Shown one piece after another: positions 54,868 through 63,918 of a DNA stretch of 64,000 nt. The DNA is from Bacteroidota bacterium (lineage in GTDB: Bacteria > Bacteroidota > Bacteroidia > NS11-12g > UBA955), in assembly GCA_016787485.1 (NCBI GenBank), contig JAEUUL010000032.1, positions 51,233-115,232 on the forward strand. Direction: 5' to 3'. Under the pieces are notes generated by a model that searched no databases, had not been told where the DNA came from, and saw only the letters and a program-made list of their open reading frames with translations. The translations under genes were made by a program, and so were the position numbers. Each line of letters starts with the position of its first letter. Position 1 is the stretch's first letter.

Positions 54868-57141
54868 TTGAAACGCCGGCTGTCTGTAACGCTATTGTTT
54901 TTCTGTCTGCTTTTGCAGGCGGCCGGCCAATCTTATACCCGTTTTATACAAGTAAGCAGTCAGTCAACCGGTTTACCAATTGCCAATGCTGAGGTCAATG
55001 TCGATTTCAGACCAGGCGGGCCTTTGCTTCTGGGCAAAACGGACAGTACCGGTTTCTATGGTTTCAACCAGTCCGGGGCATTCAAATTGTATGTAAATCC
55101 GCCTGCCGATTCTGCATTGTCCGGATTCCACGGCGTTTTTTCAGGTGTTGAAAACGAAATCCGGGTTGCATTGGTGGCCAACGACCTCACCATTAATCCG
55201 GTTACAGTGGTGGGAACAATCGGGCCAAGGGCTCTTAGTCAGAATCCGTACAATGTGCGGGTGATTTCAAGGGAAAAAATAAACCTGATGGCTGCCCAGA
55301 ATCTGGGAGATGTGCTGCAAAATGAAGTAAATGTGCAGTTGGGTCAGGACCAGGTTATGGGTACAAGCGCCATAATGCAGGGCATTGGAGGTCAGGACAT
55401 AAAAATACTGATCAATGGAATTCCTGTGATAGGGCGGTTGAACGGCAATGTAGATCTGGGCCAGATTATGGTGAACAATGTAGAACGCATAGAAATTATT
55501 GAAGGACCGATGAGTGTTGTATATGGCACCGATGCATTGGGTGGGGTTATTAATATCATCACCAGGAACGTAGGCAAACAACGTTTTCATACCCGGTTGA
55601 ATTCTTACACAGATAACCTTCAGAATTACAATTTCGACATAAACACCACCACCCGGCTGGGCAAGAACACACCCTTGTCTGTCAATATCGGGCGATACTT
55701 TTATACCGGAACGGATTTCGACCCCTCAACCAGAACCCTGGACTGGAAACCCAAAACCCGCTACTTTGCGGATGCGTTCCTTTTTTGGAATGCCAAAAAC
55801 AGCACCCATCGCTTTACTTCCTCTGTATTCACAGAAAAACTCACAGACCGGAGTGATGCGGAATACAATCTTACCACCATTACAGGGTTCAATTCTTTCT
55901 ATAACACCACCCGGTTAGATCATTCGATGCACTCGGTTTTCAAATTGAACAACCACAGCCGGTTTGAAATACAGAATGCATTCAATTACTATGCACGCAC
56001 AAAAAACACCATTAAGCGGAACCTGGTAACCGGGGCAGAAGCCACGTACCGGCCCGAGGATCAGGATACAAGCAAGTTCAGCCTTTTCAACAGCCGTGGC
56101 ATATACAGTGCTTACAATCCCGATGCGGTTTTCAACTGGTCTGTCGGTTATGACGGCAACATTGAGCACGGCTCTGGAAAGCGTATGCCGGATTACCTGC
56201 CAGGTATTACAGACATTGCCGCCTTTGGTGCTATGGAGTATTCACCTGTGCAAGCCTGGCAATTCAGACCCGGTGTGCGTTTCATTTACAACAGCCGTTT
56301 TGGAACCACATACATGAAATCGCTGTTCGGCAATAACCTGCGGCTGGCACCCATTATTCCATCCCTGCAGGTAAAATACCAGTTGTCTGAGCATCTGGCG
56401 TTCCGTGCCAGTTACTCCCGCGGATTCAGGGCACCCAGCATCAAAGAGCTCAACTTCCTGTTTGTGGATGTGAACCACAACGTGCACGGAAACGACAGTC
56501 TGAAAGCCGAAACATCGGATAACTTTATCCTCTCATTTGACTACCGGCACAAACTTCCCGCAGGCATGGGAACCATGTTCGGATTCTCCCTGTTCAACAA
56601 TCTTATCAAAAACAAAATTTCTCTGGCACTGATGGATGCCAGAAGTAATCTGTATACCTACATTAACATTGGACGCTACCGTTCTCAGGGATTGAACATG
56701 AATTTTGAGTTTTTCTCTCCCAAATTCGGCTTCAAATTCAGCAGTTCGCTGCTCACAGTGTATGATCTGCTCAAACAAGCCGACACCTTCAACCAGAAAT
56801 ATTACCTGAACGGACAGGTAGGCATGAATTTCTCCTACCGCATTCCTTCCAAGAGGCTCTCCTTCAATCTGTTCTCCAGATACACATCCCCAACCCGTGG
56901 TTATACGGAAAACTACCTCCGTTACAGAATCGGCGGGTTCTATCTGGCAGACATTACCATACAAAAGACCTTTCAACGGATTCCTCTGGACATCAATCTG
57001 GGGGTAAAGAACCTGCTGGGTGTAACCAATGTAGGCAGTACCCGCCGCGATGCTGCAAATCCACACTCGCAGGAAGGATTTAATCTGAATATAACACCCG
57101 GACGTACGTTATTTGTAAAACTGGCCTACAGCATATTTTAA
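54868..57141 (+). CDS. TonB-dependent outer-membrane receptor (HmuR-like)
   Basis: Outer-membrane gated channel, probably for heme or a related ligand, 757 residues. The TTG start gives the signal MKRRLSVTLLFFCLLLQAAG. A carboxypeptidase-like domain (about 25-100), the plug (about 115-235: NVRVISREKINLMAAQNLGD, GPMSVVYGTDALGGVINIIT) and the 22-strand barrel follow. The motif RGFRAPSIKEL followed by NHNVHGNDSLKAE resembles the FRAP/NPDL region of heme receptors, with two His between. It ends FVKLAYSIF. Its stop overlaps the next start (TAATG). Confidence 0.92.
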   Translation: MKRRLSVTLLFFCLLLQAAGQSYTRFIQVSSQSTGLPIANAEVNVDFRPGGPLLLGKTDSTGFYGFNQSGAFKLYVNPPADSALSGFHGVFSGVENEIRVALVANDLTINPVTVVGTIGPRALSQNPYNVRVISREKINLMAAQNLGDVLQNEVNVQLGQDQVMGTSAIMQGIGGQDIKILINGIPVIGRLNGNVDLGQIMVNNVERIEIIEGPMSVVYGTDALGGVINIITRNVGKQRFHTRLNSYTDNLQNYNFDINTTTRLGKNTPLSVNIGRYFYTGTDFDPSTRTLDWKPKTRYFADAFLFWNAKNSTHRFTSSVFTEKLTDRSDAEYNLTTITGFNSFYNTTRLDHSMHSVFKLNNHSRFEIQNAFNYYARTKNTIKRNLVTGAEATYRPEDQDTSKFSLFNSRGIYSAYNPDAVFNWSVGYDGNIEHGSGKRMPDYLPGITDIAAFGAMEYSPVQAWQFRPGVRFIYNSRFGTTYMKSLFGNNLRLAPIIPSLQVKYQLSEHLAFRASYSRGFRAPSIKELNFLFVDVNHNVHGNDSLKAETSDNFILSFDYRHKLPAGMGTMFGFSLFNNLIKNKISLALMDARSNLYTYINIGRYRSQGLNMNFEFFSPKFGFKFSSSLLTVYDLLKQADTFNQKYYLNGQVGMNFSYRIPSKRLSFNLFSRYTSPTRGYTENYLRYRIGGFYLADITIQKTFQRIPLDINLGVKNLLGVTNVGSTRRDAANPHSQEGFNLNITPGRTLFVKLAYSIF

Positions 57142-58193
57142 TGTTTAAGTACTCTTCCCATATCATCCTTTCACTGTTTGGCCTTGGTTTCATTGCTTTT
57201 TTCAGTGCCTGCGAAAGACCCGAAAAACTCTACCCGGAACCTGTGGCACCTGTAGGAATACAGACCCAGATTTTTGGGATGGGTGAAAATTATGAACACC
57301 AACTCTGGTTTGAATTTTCCACACAAAATACAGTGACCAATGACCCCTCAGTCTGGGATATTGGTTTCAGCTGCCGCGAAGATGCCACCATCATAGTTAA
57401 CGGCGGAAAACATGCCACTTTTGGAGTAACCCGTTACCCAGGTTACGACTTTAAAGACCTTACCTATCTCTCAGCCCAACAAATTCAAAGCATAGACTGG
57501 CAGTTTGACAATCCGAAAGGAGATCCCGATTCTCTCGCGTTCCGCAATTGGGCAGACTATACAGGTGCCGGTGTTTTTACCGGCAAAGACCAACTTTATC
57601 TCATAAACCGTGGTGCAGACAGCATGGGTACACGAAAATTCGTAAAACTGAAAGTGCTGAGCAGAGAAAACGGAGTGTACCATATTCAATGGGGCTATCT
57701 GGCAGATACAGCCGCCACCCACGATGAATATCTGCTGGTAAACAACGACCGCAATTTTCTGTATTACAATTTCACCATTTGCAAACAGGTAGACAACGAA
57801 CCCCTGCCAAGAGACGGGTGGGATATCGTTTTCACAACCTACCGCAAAACCATTCTGGATGAACTGAATAACTACAAACCCTACCCATATATCCTGCGGG
57901 GTGTGCTGTTCAACCCAAACAAGGTAAAAGCATTGCGTATTCCCACCAAAACAGAGTGGAGTAAGGTAGACCTTGCACTTGCCAAATCTCTCACCCTGAG
58001 TTCCGACCTGGACATCATCGGGTACGACTGGAAGATCTGGAACCTGAGTGCCAACAAATACACAGTAGACCAGAATAAAATCTATATCATTCTGGATACC
58101 AAGGGCAACTACTTCAAAATGAAGTTTGTAGATTTTTATGACGACCAGGGCCGCAAGGGTTACCCCAAAATGGCCTGGGAATTGCTGAAATAA
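57141..58193 (+). CDS. HmuY-family lipoprotein
   Basis: Outer-membrane lipoprotein of 350 residues, probably capturing heme for the receptor upstream. The signal ends in a lipobox (AFFSAC, Cys at about 27). HmuY signatures: NDPSVWDIGFSCRE, PRDGWDIVFTTYRKTI, GYDWKIWNL and the C-terminal YFKMKFVDFYDDQGRKGYPK, very close to the family's end. Its ATG overlaps the receptor stop (TAATG), so expression is tightly linked. With the first gene, this receptor is flanked by two HmuY-type proteins, one lipidated and one T9SS-exported. Confidence 0.9.
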   Translation: MFKYSSHIILSLFGLGFIAFFSACERPEKLYPEPVAPVGIQTQIFGMGENYEHQLWFEFSTQNTVTNDPSVWDIGFSCREDATIIVNGGKHATFGVTRYPGYDFKDLTYLSAQQIQSIDWQFDNPKGDPDSLAFRNWADYTGAGVFTGKDQLYLINRGADSMGTRKFVKLKVLSRENGVYHIQWGYLADTAATHDEYLLVNNDRNFLYYNFTICKQVDNEPLPRDGWDIVFTTYRKTILDELNNYKPYPYILRGVLFNPNKVKALRIPTKTEWSKVDLALAKSLTLSSDLDIIGYDWKIWNLSANKYTVDQNKIYIILDTKGNYFKMKFVDFYDDQGRKGYPKMAWELLK

Positions 58194-58231
58194 ATCTCTG
58201 CTTTCCACTTTCTATTGCCAGCCTTCGGGCG

Positions 58232-58239
58232 TACTTTTG
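58232..58239 (+). promoter_or_regulatory. -7 promoter element (TACTTTTG)
   Basis: Perfect TAnnTTTG, 17 nt before the GTG at 58257. It excludes the upstream in-frame ATG at 58215. Confidence 0.65.
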
Positions 58240-58256
58240 CGGCTCATTTACCTGCT

Positions 58257-59339
58257 GTGCTCAAGAATTGTGTAATCCCGTTACTGGCCTTGATTCCCGC
58301 CCTTTTTTCCTCCTGCAGAATCTGGAATCGCAACCAATGGCATTATGTTGCAGCAGGCAAAGACGAGAAGCACCTGAAAAACCTGCGCCAGCTAACCTGG
58401 GGTGGCGATAACGCCGAAGCATACTGGAGTTTTGATGGCAAACTCATCACCTTCCAAAGCAACAATAAGGCCTGGGGACTGCAATGCGACCAGATATTTA
58501 CCGCCCCCATCAGGAACTTTAAAGATTCCGGGTATAAACCGCAGATGGTAAGTACCGGATTGGGCCGCACCACCTGTTCCTATTTTATGCCCGGCAATAA
58601 GGAAATCCTGTTTGCCAGCACCCACAAAAGCGGCAAAAGCTGCCCTGAGACCCCACATAACCCCAAAGCCTATGTATGGCCGGTATACCACAGCTACGAC
58701 ATCTTTGTGTCTGACCTGAGTGGAAAAATACTGCGGCAGCTAACCGATACTGCCGGCTATGATGCAGAAGCCACAGTATCGCCCGACGGGAAAAAAATAG
58801 TATTTACCAGCACCCGGAGTGGTGACCTGGAATTGTGGGTGATGGACATAGATGGCAAAAACCCCAGACAAATCACATCTGACCTGGGCTATGATGGTGG
58901 AGCTTTCTTCTCTCCTGATAGTAAAAAGCTTGTTTTCCGAGCTTCCAGACCCAAAACCCAGGAGGAAAAAGATGCTTACCTGAACTTGCTCAGGGAAGGC
59001 ATGGTGGCGCCAACCAATATGGAGATTTACACAGTAAATGTTGACGGAACAGAACTGAAACAGATCACCAATCTGGGCAAGGCCAATTGGGCCCCCTTCT
59101 TTCTCCCTGACGGAAAACGCATCGTTTTCAGCAGCAACCACAAAAGCACAAAAGGGTATGACTTTCAATTGTACTCCATAAAGACCGATGGCACCGGACT
59201 TGAACAAATAACTTCTGAAAGCAACTTTAATAGCTTTCCCATGTTTTCGCCAGATGGCAAATTCCTCATTTTCAGCAGCAACAGAAACAACAATGGTACA
59301 CGCGATACCAACCTGTTTCTGGCAGAATGGGTTGACTGA
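58257..59339 (+). CDS. TolB-like PD40 beta-propeller lipoprotein
   Basis: Predicted envelope lipoprotein of 360 residues. The GTG start yields MLKNCVIPLLALIPALFSSC with a lipobox. The body is a six-bladed propeller of PD40/TolB-C repeats, seen as repeated SPDGKKIVFTSTRSGDLELW, FSPDSKKLVFRASR, LPDGKRIVFSSNH and FSPDGKFLIFSSNRN, each followed by a DG(K/T) turn. It lacks the TolB N-terminal domain and is not next to tolQRA/pal. The binding partner is unknown. Its stop overlaps the recO start (TGATG). Confidence 0.88.
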   Translation: MLKNCVIPLLALIPALFSSCRIWNRNQWHYVAAGKDEKHLKNLRQLTWGGDNAEAYWSFDGKLITFQSNNKAWGLQCDQIFTAPIRNFKDSGYKPQMVSTGLGRTTCSYFMPGNKEILFASTHKSGKSCPETPHNPKAYVWPVYHSYDIFVSDLSGKILRQLTDTAGYDAEATVSPDGKKIVFTSTRSGDLELWVMDIDGKNPRQITSDLGYDGGAFFSPDSKKLVFRASRPKTQEEKDAYLNLLREGMVAPTNMEIYTVNVDGTELKQITNLGKANWAPFFLPDGKRIVFSSNHKSTKGYDFQLYSIKTDGTGLEQITSESNFNSFPMFSPDGKFLIFSSNRNNNGTRDTNLFLAEWVD

Positions 59340-60040
59340 TGCTGGCCAAAAGCGAAGCTCTGGTTCTCCGTAAAATTCCGTATTCAGACAATTCTGCCAT
59401 TATTCATCTGTTTACCTGCGAGCATGGGAAACTTGCATTCATGGTAAACGGGCTGCATGGCAAACAGGGTAAAGCCGCACTGCTACAACCCGGAAACTGG
59501 ATAGAATGTGTCTACTATTATCAGTCCAGTCAAAACCTGATGCGGATAAAGGAACTGCACATGCTCCCCTCCTTTCCTACCCCTTCTGCAGAACCCATGC
59601 GCATTCAGCTTCGCGTTTTCTGCCTGGAACTGGTGCAATATTCACTTCCGGATGCGGTGCAGGATCCGAATCTGTTTACCTGGCTAAAAGGCAGGATGCA
59701 GAGACTTGAAAGACCCGATACTGTACTTACCTGGTTTCCGCTATTGTTTGTGCTCCAGCTTTTGGGGGAGTTGGGCCATGCACCTGATCTGGATTCTGCA
59801 GAATTGCGCGGTCTCAACCTCGATACCGGGACAACGCCACTCTCTGCTGCTTTGCCGCACCATTACCTGCATCCGGAACAGGCCAGACTAAGCCTGCAAT
59901 TGCTTAAAGGAGTAAACCCGGTTTCAGACAGAAATGCCCGACGGGATTTGCTGGAAAAATGGCTGTATTACCTTCAAAAGCAGGTGTTCCCTGAAAAAGA
60001 AATACGCAGCTATTCTGTTATTCTGGATATGATGGAGTAA
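59339..60040 (+). CDS. recO: DNA repair protein RecO
   Basis: Recombination mediator that loads RecA with RecR. The 233 residues begin with the OB-fold typical of RecO (SEALVLRKIPYSDNSAIIHL, FTCEHGKLAFMVNGL) and continue with a helical C-terminal domain. The zinc-finger cysteines of some RecO proteins are absent. The start is fixed by the TGATG overlap with the PD40 gene. Length and N-terminal pattern make the call firm. Confidence 0.9.
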   Translation: MLAKSEALVLRKIPYSDNSAIIHLFTCEHGKLAFMVNGLHGKQGKAALLQPGNWIECVYYYQSSQNLMRIKELHMLPSFPTPSAEPMRIQLRVFCLELVQYSLPDAVQDPNLFTWLKGRMQRLERPDTVLTWFPLLFVLQLLGELGHAPDLDSAELRGLNLDTGTTPLSAALPHHYLHPEQARLSLQLLKGVNPVSDRNARRDLLEKWLYYLQKQVFPEKEIRSYSVILDMME

Positions 60041-60093
60041 ACCAGAATCACACCCATGTATGAATCAGGCGATATACCTGTTTATACACTACC

Positions 60094-60101
60094 TATTTTT
60101 G
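60094..60101 (+). promoter_or_regulatory. -7 promoter element (TATTTTTG)
   Basis: Perfect TAnnTTTG, 4 nt before the ATG at 60106. Confidence 0.7.
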
Positions 60102-60105
60102 CCCA

Positions 60106-61452
60106 ATGCACTTGCTGTTAAAAATCATCGTCGCTTTCAGTTCTGTGGCTATCGTTCATGTGGGAAATACAAAACTGCTTGCTCAGGAACTGCCTGCGAC
60201 AGTAGATCTGCGTCCTTATATGAGCAGTGTGAAAGATCAGGGAAACCGCGGTGCCTGTGCTTTCTTCGCCTCAATCGGATTGGTAGAAGCCGAAATTAAG
60301 CGTTTGACAAAACAGGAGGTAAATCTCTCAGAACAATACCAGATTAATCAAACAAAAAGAAACAACGACGAAGGTTCGGGACAGGACGAATCCAGGGTGG
60401 ACCTGTGCTTCTCTTCGATTAAGAATGACGGGGTATTGTATGAGCAGTATATGCCCTATTCCCCCTCCTATTTCGAGAAGGGATTTCCCTGCTATTGTAT
60501 GGACAAATCAGCCCCGGGCAGCAGAATATGTTATGAACAAAACCCACCAGACTCTCAGGCACTGAAACATGTTTTCTATACCGGTATGAAATTTCTGTTC
60601 CGCCCTGCCACCCGTGCGGGAATGATGGAGACAATGGCAAACCTGAAAAAACCCCTTCTCTTCCATTTTCCCCTGTTTGACCATGAGGTGAACAACTGGC
60701 CTGAAAACGGCCGCATTTACTACAGAAGCAGTCTTGATTCATGGCTGAAAAAACACAACATGGAACGTGCGTATCATTTTGCCCTCATCTGCGGATACGA
60801 TACCATCAAAAAGGAATTTCTGGTAAAAAACAGTCACGGGAAATCCTGGGGGATGGATGGATATGGTACCTTGTCTTTTGCAGACTTTGATTCTTTTGCT
60901 ACACGCAATGTGTTCTTTATTGTCAGCAAGGATACTCATCTGGTTTTGCCGCCTGTGCCAGTTGAACCAAAGCCAGGATTGCGCAATTTTAAGGTTGGTT
61001 CTTCGGTCAATTCAGACCGGAGTATTTCCGTTCACCTTCAGGGAAAACTTCAGAACCCGGGCAGGCGGAAAATTCTCGTGCGCAGCATAGTCATAGCTGT
61101 GCCCAACGGTGCAGACCCAGACACATATTCCGAGCAGTTAAAGACACTCATGTTAACAGCGGCAGAAGAAAATTTTCACCGGGACAAATATGTAAGGGCA
61201 GCTTATACCTATATGCCAGTAAATGATAACAAAGTACTGCAATGGAAAAGGAAAAATCCTCTTTCACTCACTATTTCTGCGGAATTGATGCGGACAGATT
61301 CCCTGCAACTGGCTGCTTTTGATACAAACAGGCAGATGTATTTGCAAACCTCACTTTATCTGCTGGATGATGAACAGGGGAAAATCAAAATGGGCCGCAG
61401 ATTTGAACTGCTTGACCGCAAAAAAATTCAGTGGAAAAGGGGCGTGGATTGA
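60106..61452 (+). CDS. Secreted papain-family (C1) cysteine protease
   Basis: Exported thiol protease of 448 residues. A signal-like N-terminus precedes a mature domain with no long propeptide. Catalytic residues are in order: oxyanion Gln45, Cys51 (KDQGNRGACAFFA), His224 (AYHFALICGYD) and Asn242 (VKNSHGKSWG, with WGMDGYG after it). An insertion with several cysteines (GFPCYCMDKSAPGSRICY) is unusual. A C-terminal beta domain of about 150 residues follows (about 300-448) with no recognised family and no clear T9SS signal. Pro-domain loss suggests another mode of latency. Confidence 0.9.
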   Translation: MHLLLKIIVAFSSVAIVHVGNTKLLAQELPATVDLRPYMSSVKDQGNRGACAFFASIGLVEAEIKRLTKQEVNLSEQYQINQTKRNNDEGSGQDESRVDLCFSSIKNDGVLYEQYMPYSPSYFEKGFPCYCMDKSAPGSRICYEQNPPDSQALKHVFYTGMKFLFRPATRAGMMETMANLKKPLLFHFPLFDHEVNNWPENGRIYYRSSLDSWLKKHNMERAYHFALICGYDTIKKEFLVKNSHGKSWGMDGYGTLSFADFDSFATRNVFFIVSKDTHLVLPPVPVEPKPGLRNFKVGSSVNSDRSISVHLQGKLQNPGRRKILVRSIVIAVPNGADPDTYSEQLKTLMLTAAEENFHRDKYVRAAYTYMPVNDNKVLQWKRKNPLSLTISAELMRTDSLQLAAFDTNRQMYLQTSLYLLDDEQGKIKMGRRFELLDRKKIQWKRGVD

Positions 61453-61461
61453 GTCTGGCGA

Positions 61462-62454
61462 TCAGCCCTGAAGCATAGCCACAGCCATTTCCACCATCTT
61501 CTTACTGCCAATAAACAGGGGAACCCGCTGGTGCAATTCTGATGGGATAACCTCCATGACCCTCTGTGTGCCTGTGCTCGCCATTCCACCTGCCTGCTCC
61601 ACTATAAAGGCCATGGTATTGCACTCATACATCAGGCGCAGCTTACCATTGGGGGTTTTGGCCGTAGGCGGATAAATAAAAATTCCCCCTTTGAGCAGGT
61701 TGCGGTGAAAATCTGCAATCAGACTGCCGATATACCGGGCACCATAGGGTCGGTTTGTTTCTTTGTCTTTCTCCTTGCACCAACTGATATATCGGCTCAC
61801 ACCTCCGGGAAAATCTGCACTGTTTCCCTCATTGATGCTGAATATTTTACCATTTTCCGGAATGCGCAGGTTCCCGTGAGACAGGCAGAACTCCTGCAAA
61901 CTATCGTCAAGAGTAAATCCGTTTACCCCATTACCGGTAGTGTAAACAAGCATAGTGCTGCTACCGTAGATAAAATACCCTGCCGCAAGCTGATAAATTC
62001 CCTGCTGAAGGCAGTCTGCAGTCTCCGCCCTTCGACTCATGTCTTTGCGGCGGTAAATGGAAAAAATGGTGCCTATACTCGCGTTCACATCTATGTTGCT
62101 GCTGCCATCCAGCGGGTCTATGCTCACAATGTATTCATTGTTTTCGCCCCCTGGCACCCAGTAGGCCTCATCCTGCTCTTCGCTGATAATGGCGCATACC
62201 TCTCCGCAGCGGCTCAAATGATTAATAAAAGTCTCATCAGCTATCACATCCAGCTTCTTCTGTTCCTCACCCTGCACATTGGTGCTGCCAAAGTCACCGA
62301 GTATATCTGCCAGTCCGGCCTTACGCACATCGCGATTCACCATTTTGGCTCCCAGTTCCAGTGCCCGGAAAATACGGCTGAATGCACCTGTAGCTCCTGC
62401 ATGCAATGCCTGCTGGTCGGCAATAAATTGTTCCAGTGTTACTAATCCTTTCAT
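61462..62454 (-). CDS. fbp: Fructose-1,6-bisphosphatase class I
   Basis: Gluconeogenic enzyme removing the 1-phosphate from fructose-1,6-bisphosphate. The 330 residues match the class I length. Motifs: the metal site DPLDGSSNIDVNASIGTIF, GEEQKKLDVIADE, the sugar-phosphate region YGARYIGSLIADFHRNLLKG and GGIFIYPPT. The start at 62454 (MKGLVTLEQFIADQQ) aligns with family N-termini; upstream in-frame codons are part of the divergent promoter region. It is convergent with the C1 protease gene. Confidence 0.96.
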   Translation of the reverse strand: MKGLVTLEQFIADQQALHAGATGAFSRIFRALELGAKMVNRDVRKAGLADILGDFGSTNVQGEEQKKLDVIADETFINHLSRCGEVCAIISEEQDEAYWVPGGENNEYIVSIDPLDGSSNIDVNASIGTIFSIYRRKDMSRRAETADCLQQGIYQLAAGYFIYGSSTMLVYTTGNGVNGFTLDDSLQEFCLSHGNLRIPENGKIFSINEGNSADFPGGVSRYISWCKEKDKETNRPYGARYIGSLIADFHRNLLKGGIFIYPPTAKTPNGKLRLMYECNTMAFIVEQAGGMASTGTQRVMEVIPSELHQRVPLFIGSKKMVEMAVAMLQG

Positions 62455-62487
62455 TGTCTTTTTATTTTCCCTGCCGGGGTTTTCGCT

Positions 62488-62505
62488 GTTATTTTGCAAA
62501 ACAAC
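62488..62505. promoter_or_regulatory. Palindrome between divergent fbp and lysC
   Basis: GTTATTTTGCAAAACAAC: a perfect TTTTGCAAAA core with outer arms, one mismatch pair. Each strand presents a TTTTG that resembles a -7 box (TATTTTG is one base short of TAnnTTTG). Confidence 0.4.
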
Positions 62506-62538
62506 AACAAAAAGGGCGAAGTCCCTATTCTACAAAGC

Positions 62539-63801
62539 ATGAAGGTTTTTAAATTCGGTGGAGCATCTGTAAAAGATGCAGACGGTATACGCAATGTGGC
62601 AGCCCTTTTGAGCCGTTTTGCCAACGAGGAAATTCTGGTAGTCATCAGTGCCATGGGTAAATCCACCAACAAGCTGGAAGAATTGGTTCATGCCTATTAT
62701 CACAACACGGGAGCCGCACCTGCACTCATCAGTGATCTCAAAGAATACCACTTTGGGGTTATGAACAACCTGCTTCCCGAGCAACCCCTCGCATTCCGAA
62801 ATGATATTGAAAACCTTTTTCTTGAACTGGAATGTCTGGTGGAGAATGCGAACAATCTGGAAGATTTTGACTTTGTATACGACCAGATTGTGTGTTTCGG
62901 CGAATTACTGAGTACAAAAATTGTAAGCCATTATCTTATATCCCAGCAAACACGCAACCTGTGGATGGATGCGCGCAATTTCATCCTCACAGACAACCGC
63001 TACAGGGATGGTAAAGTGCAATGGGACAAAACAGAACACACCATTCAAAACCGGCTCAAACCGCTTACCAGCAAGAATCTGGTGATTACACAGGGTTTTA
63101 TTGGCCGTGACAGCCTGAATACGACCACAACACTGGGACGGGAAGGGAGTGACTACAGTGCAGCCATTTTCGCCTATTGTTTAAAGGCAGAATCGGTAAC
63201 TATATGGAAAGATGTAGCCGGGGTGATGAATGCGGACCCTAAAAAATTTCCTGAAGCTGTTCTGCTCTCATCTCTGAGTTACAATGACTGTATCGAGCTG
63301 GCATATTATGGCGCATCGGTTATTCACCCTAAAACATTGCAGCCGATGAAAGCACGCAACATTCCCTTGTATGTAAAATCGTTTATACACCCCGAAGATG
63401 AAGGTACTGCAGTGAAACAGGATGCAGAAGCACTTGCGACTCCGTGTTTTATCCATAAAACCAATCAGGTACTGGTTGAACTCAGCACACGGGACTTCAC
63501 TTTTATTGTAGAAGAAAACCTCCGTGAGATCTTCAATCAACTGGCATCATACAAAGTGCGCTGCAATATCATGCAGAACTCCGCCATCAGTTTCAGCTTT
63601 GGTGCGGATAATAAGGAAGACCGGCTGGTTCGGTTGTGCGAGGCACTTGAAAACCTGGGTTTGCGTGTAACCATTCAGGAAGGGTTGGAATTGCTCACTG
63701 TATACAATGCCACAGAAACCCGGCCGGCAGAATGGTTTCAGGGCAAACAGGTGATTTTACAACAGCAAACCGGAGAGACCATACATTACCTGTTGCGTTA
63801 A
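62539..63801 (+). CDS. lysC: Aspartate kinase (monofunctional)
   Basis: Phosphorylates aspartate, the first step to lysine, threonine and methionine. The 420 residues start KVFKFGGASVKDADGI and contain TQGFIGRDSLNTTTTLGREG, DYSAAIFAYCL, WKDVAGVMNADPK and a C-terminal pair of ACT-like domains. The start at 62539 is set by that family N-terminus; 15 in-frame codons upstream are discarded. The closing part is well formed, followed by a terminator at 63823. Confidence 0.95.
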   Translation: MKVFKFGGASVKDADGIRNVAALLSRFANEEILVVISAMGKSTNKLEELVHAYYHNTGAAPALISDLKEYHFGVMNNLLPEQPLAFRNDIENLFLELECLVENANNLEDFDFVYDQIVCFGELLSTKIVSHYLISQQTRNLWMDARNFILTDNRYRDGKVQWDKTEHTIQNRLKPLTSKNLVITQGFIGRDSLNTTTTLGREGSDYSAAIFAYCLKAESVTIWKDVAGVMNADPKKFPEAVLLSSLSYNDCIELAYYGASVIHPKTLQPMKARNIPLYVKSFIHPEDEGTAVKQDAEALATPCFIHKTNQVLVELSTRDFTFIVEENLREIFNQLASYKVRCNIMQNSAISFSFGADNKEDRLVRLCEALENLGLRVTIQEGLELLTVYNATETRPAEWFQGKQVILQQQTGETIHYLLR

Positions 63802-63822
63802 GAGAATATGAAGCAATGAATG

Positions 63823-63848
63823 AAGCCGGCTATAAGCCGGCTTTTTTT
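63823..63848 (+). terminator. Intrinsic terminator of lysC
   Basis: AAGCCGGC, 5-nt loop TATAA, GCCGGCTT, then five more T. Confidence 0.9.
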
Positions 63849-63867
63849 ATGCTTTGGATATAAAACA

Positions 63868-63896
63868 CAAAGCCCCGGGCATAACCCGGGGCTTTG
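63868..63896 (-). terminator. Strong hairpin, terminator for the minus-strand gene at the window end
   Basis: Perfect 12-bp stem CAAAGCCCCGGG / CCCGGGGCTTTG with loop CATAA. On the minus strand it is followed by a TGTTTTATA stretch, a weak T run. Confidence 0.7.
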
Positions 63897-63918
63897 AGAG
63901 AATTGTGTTTGCTTCTGC

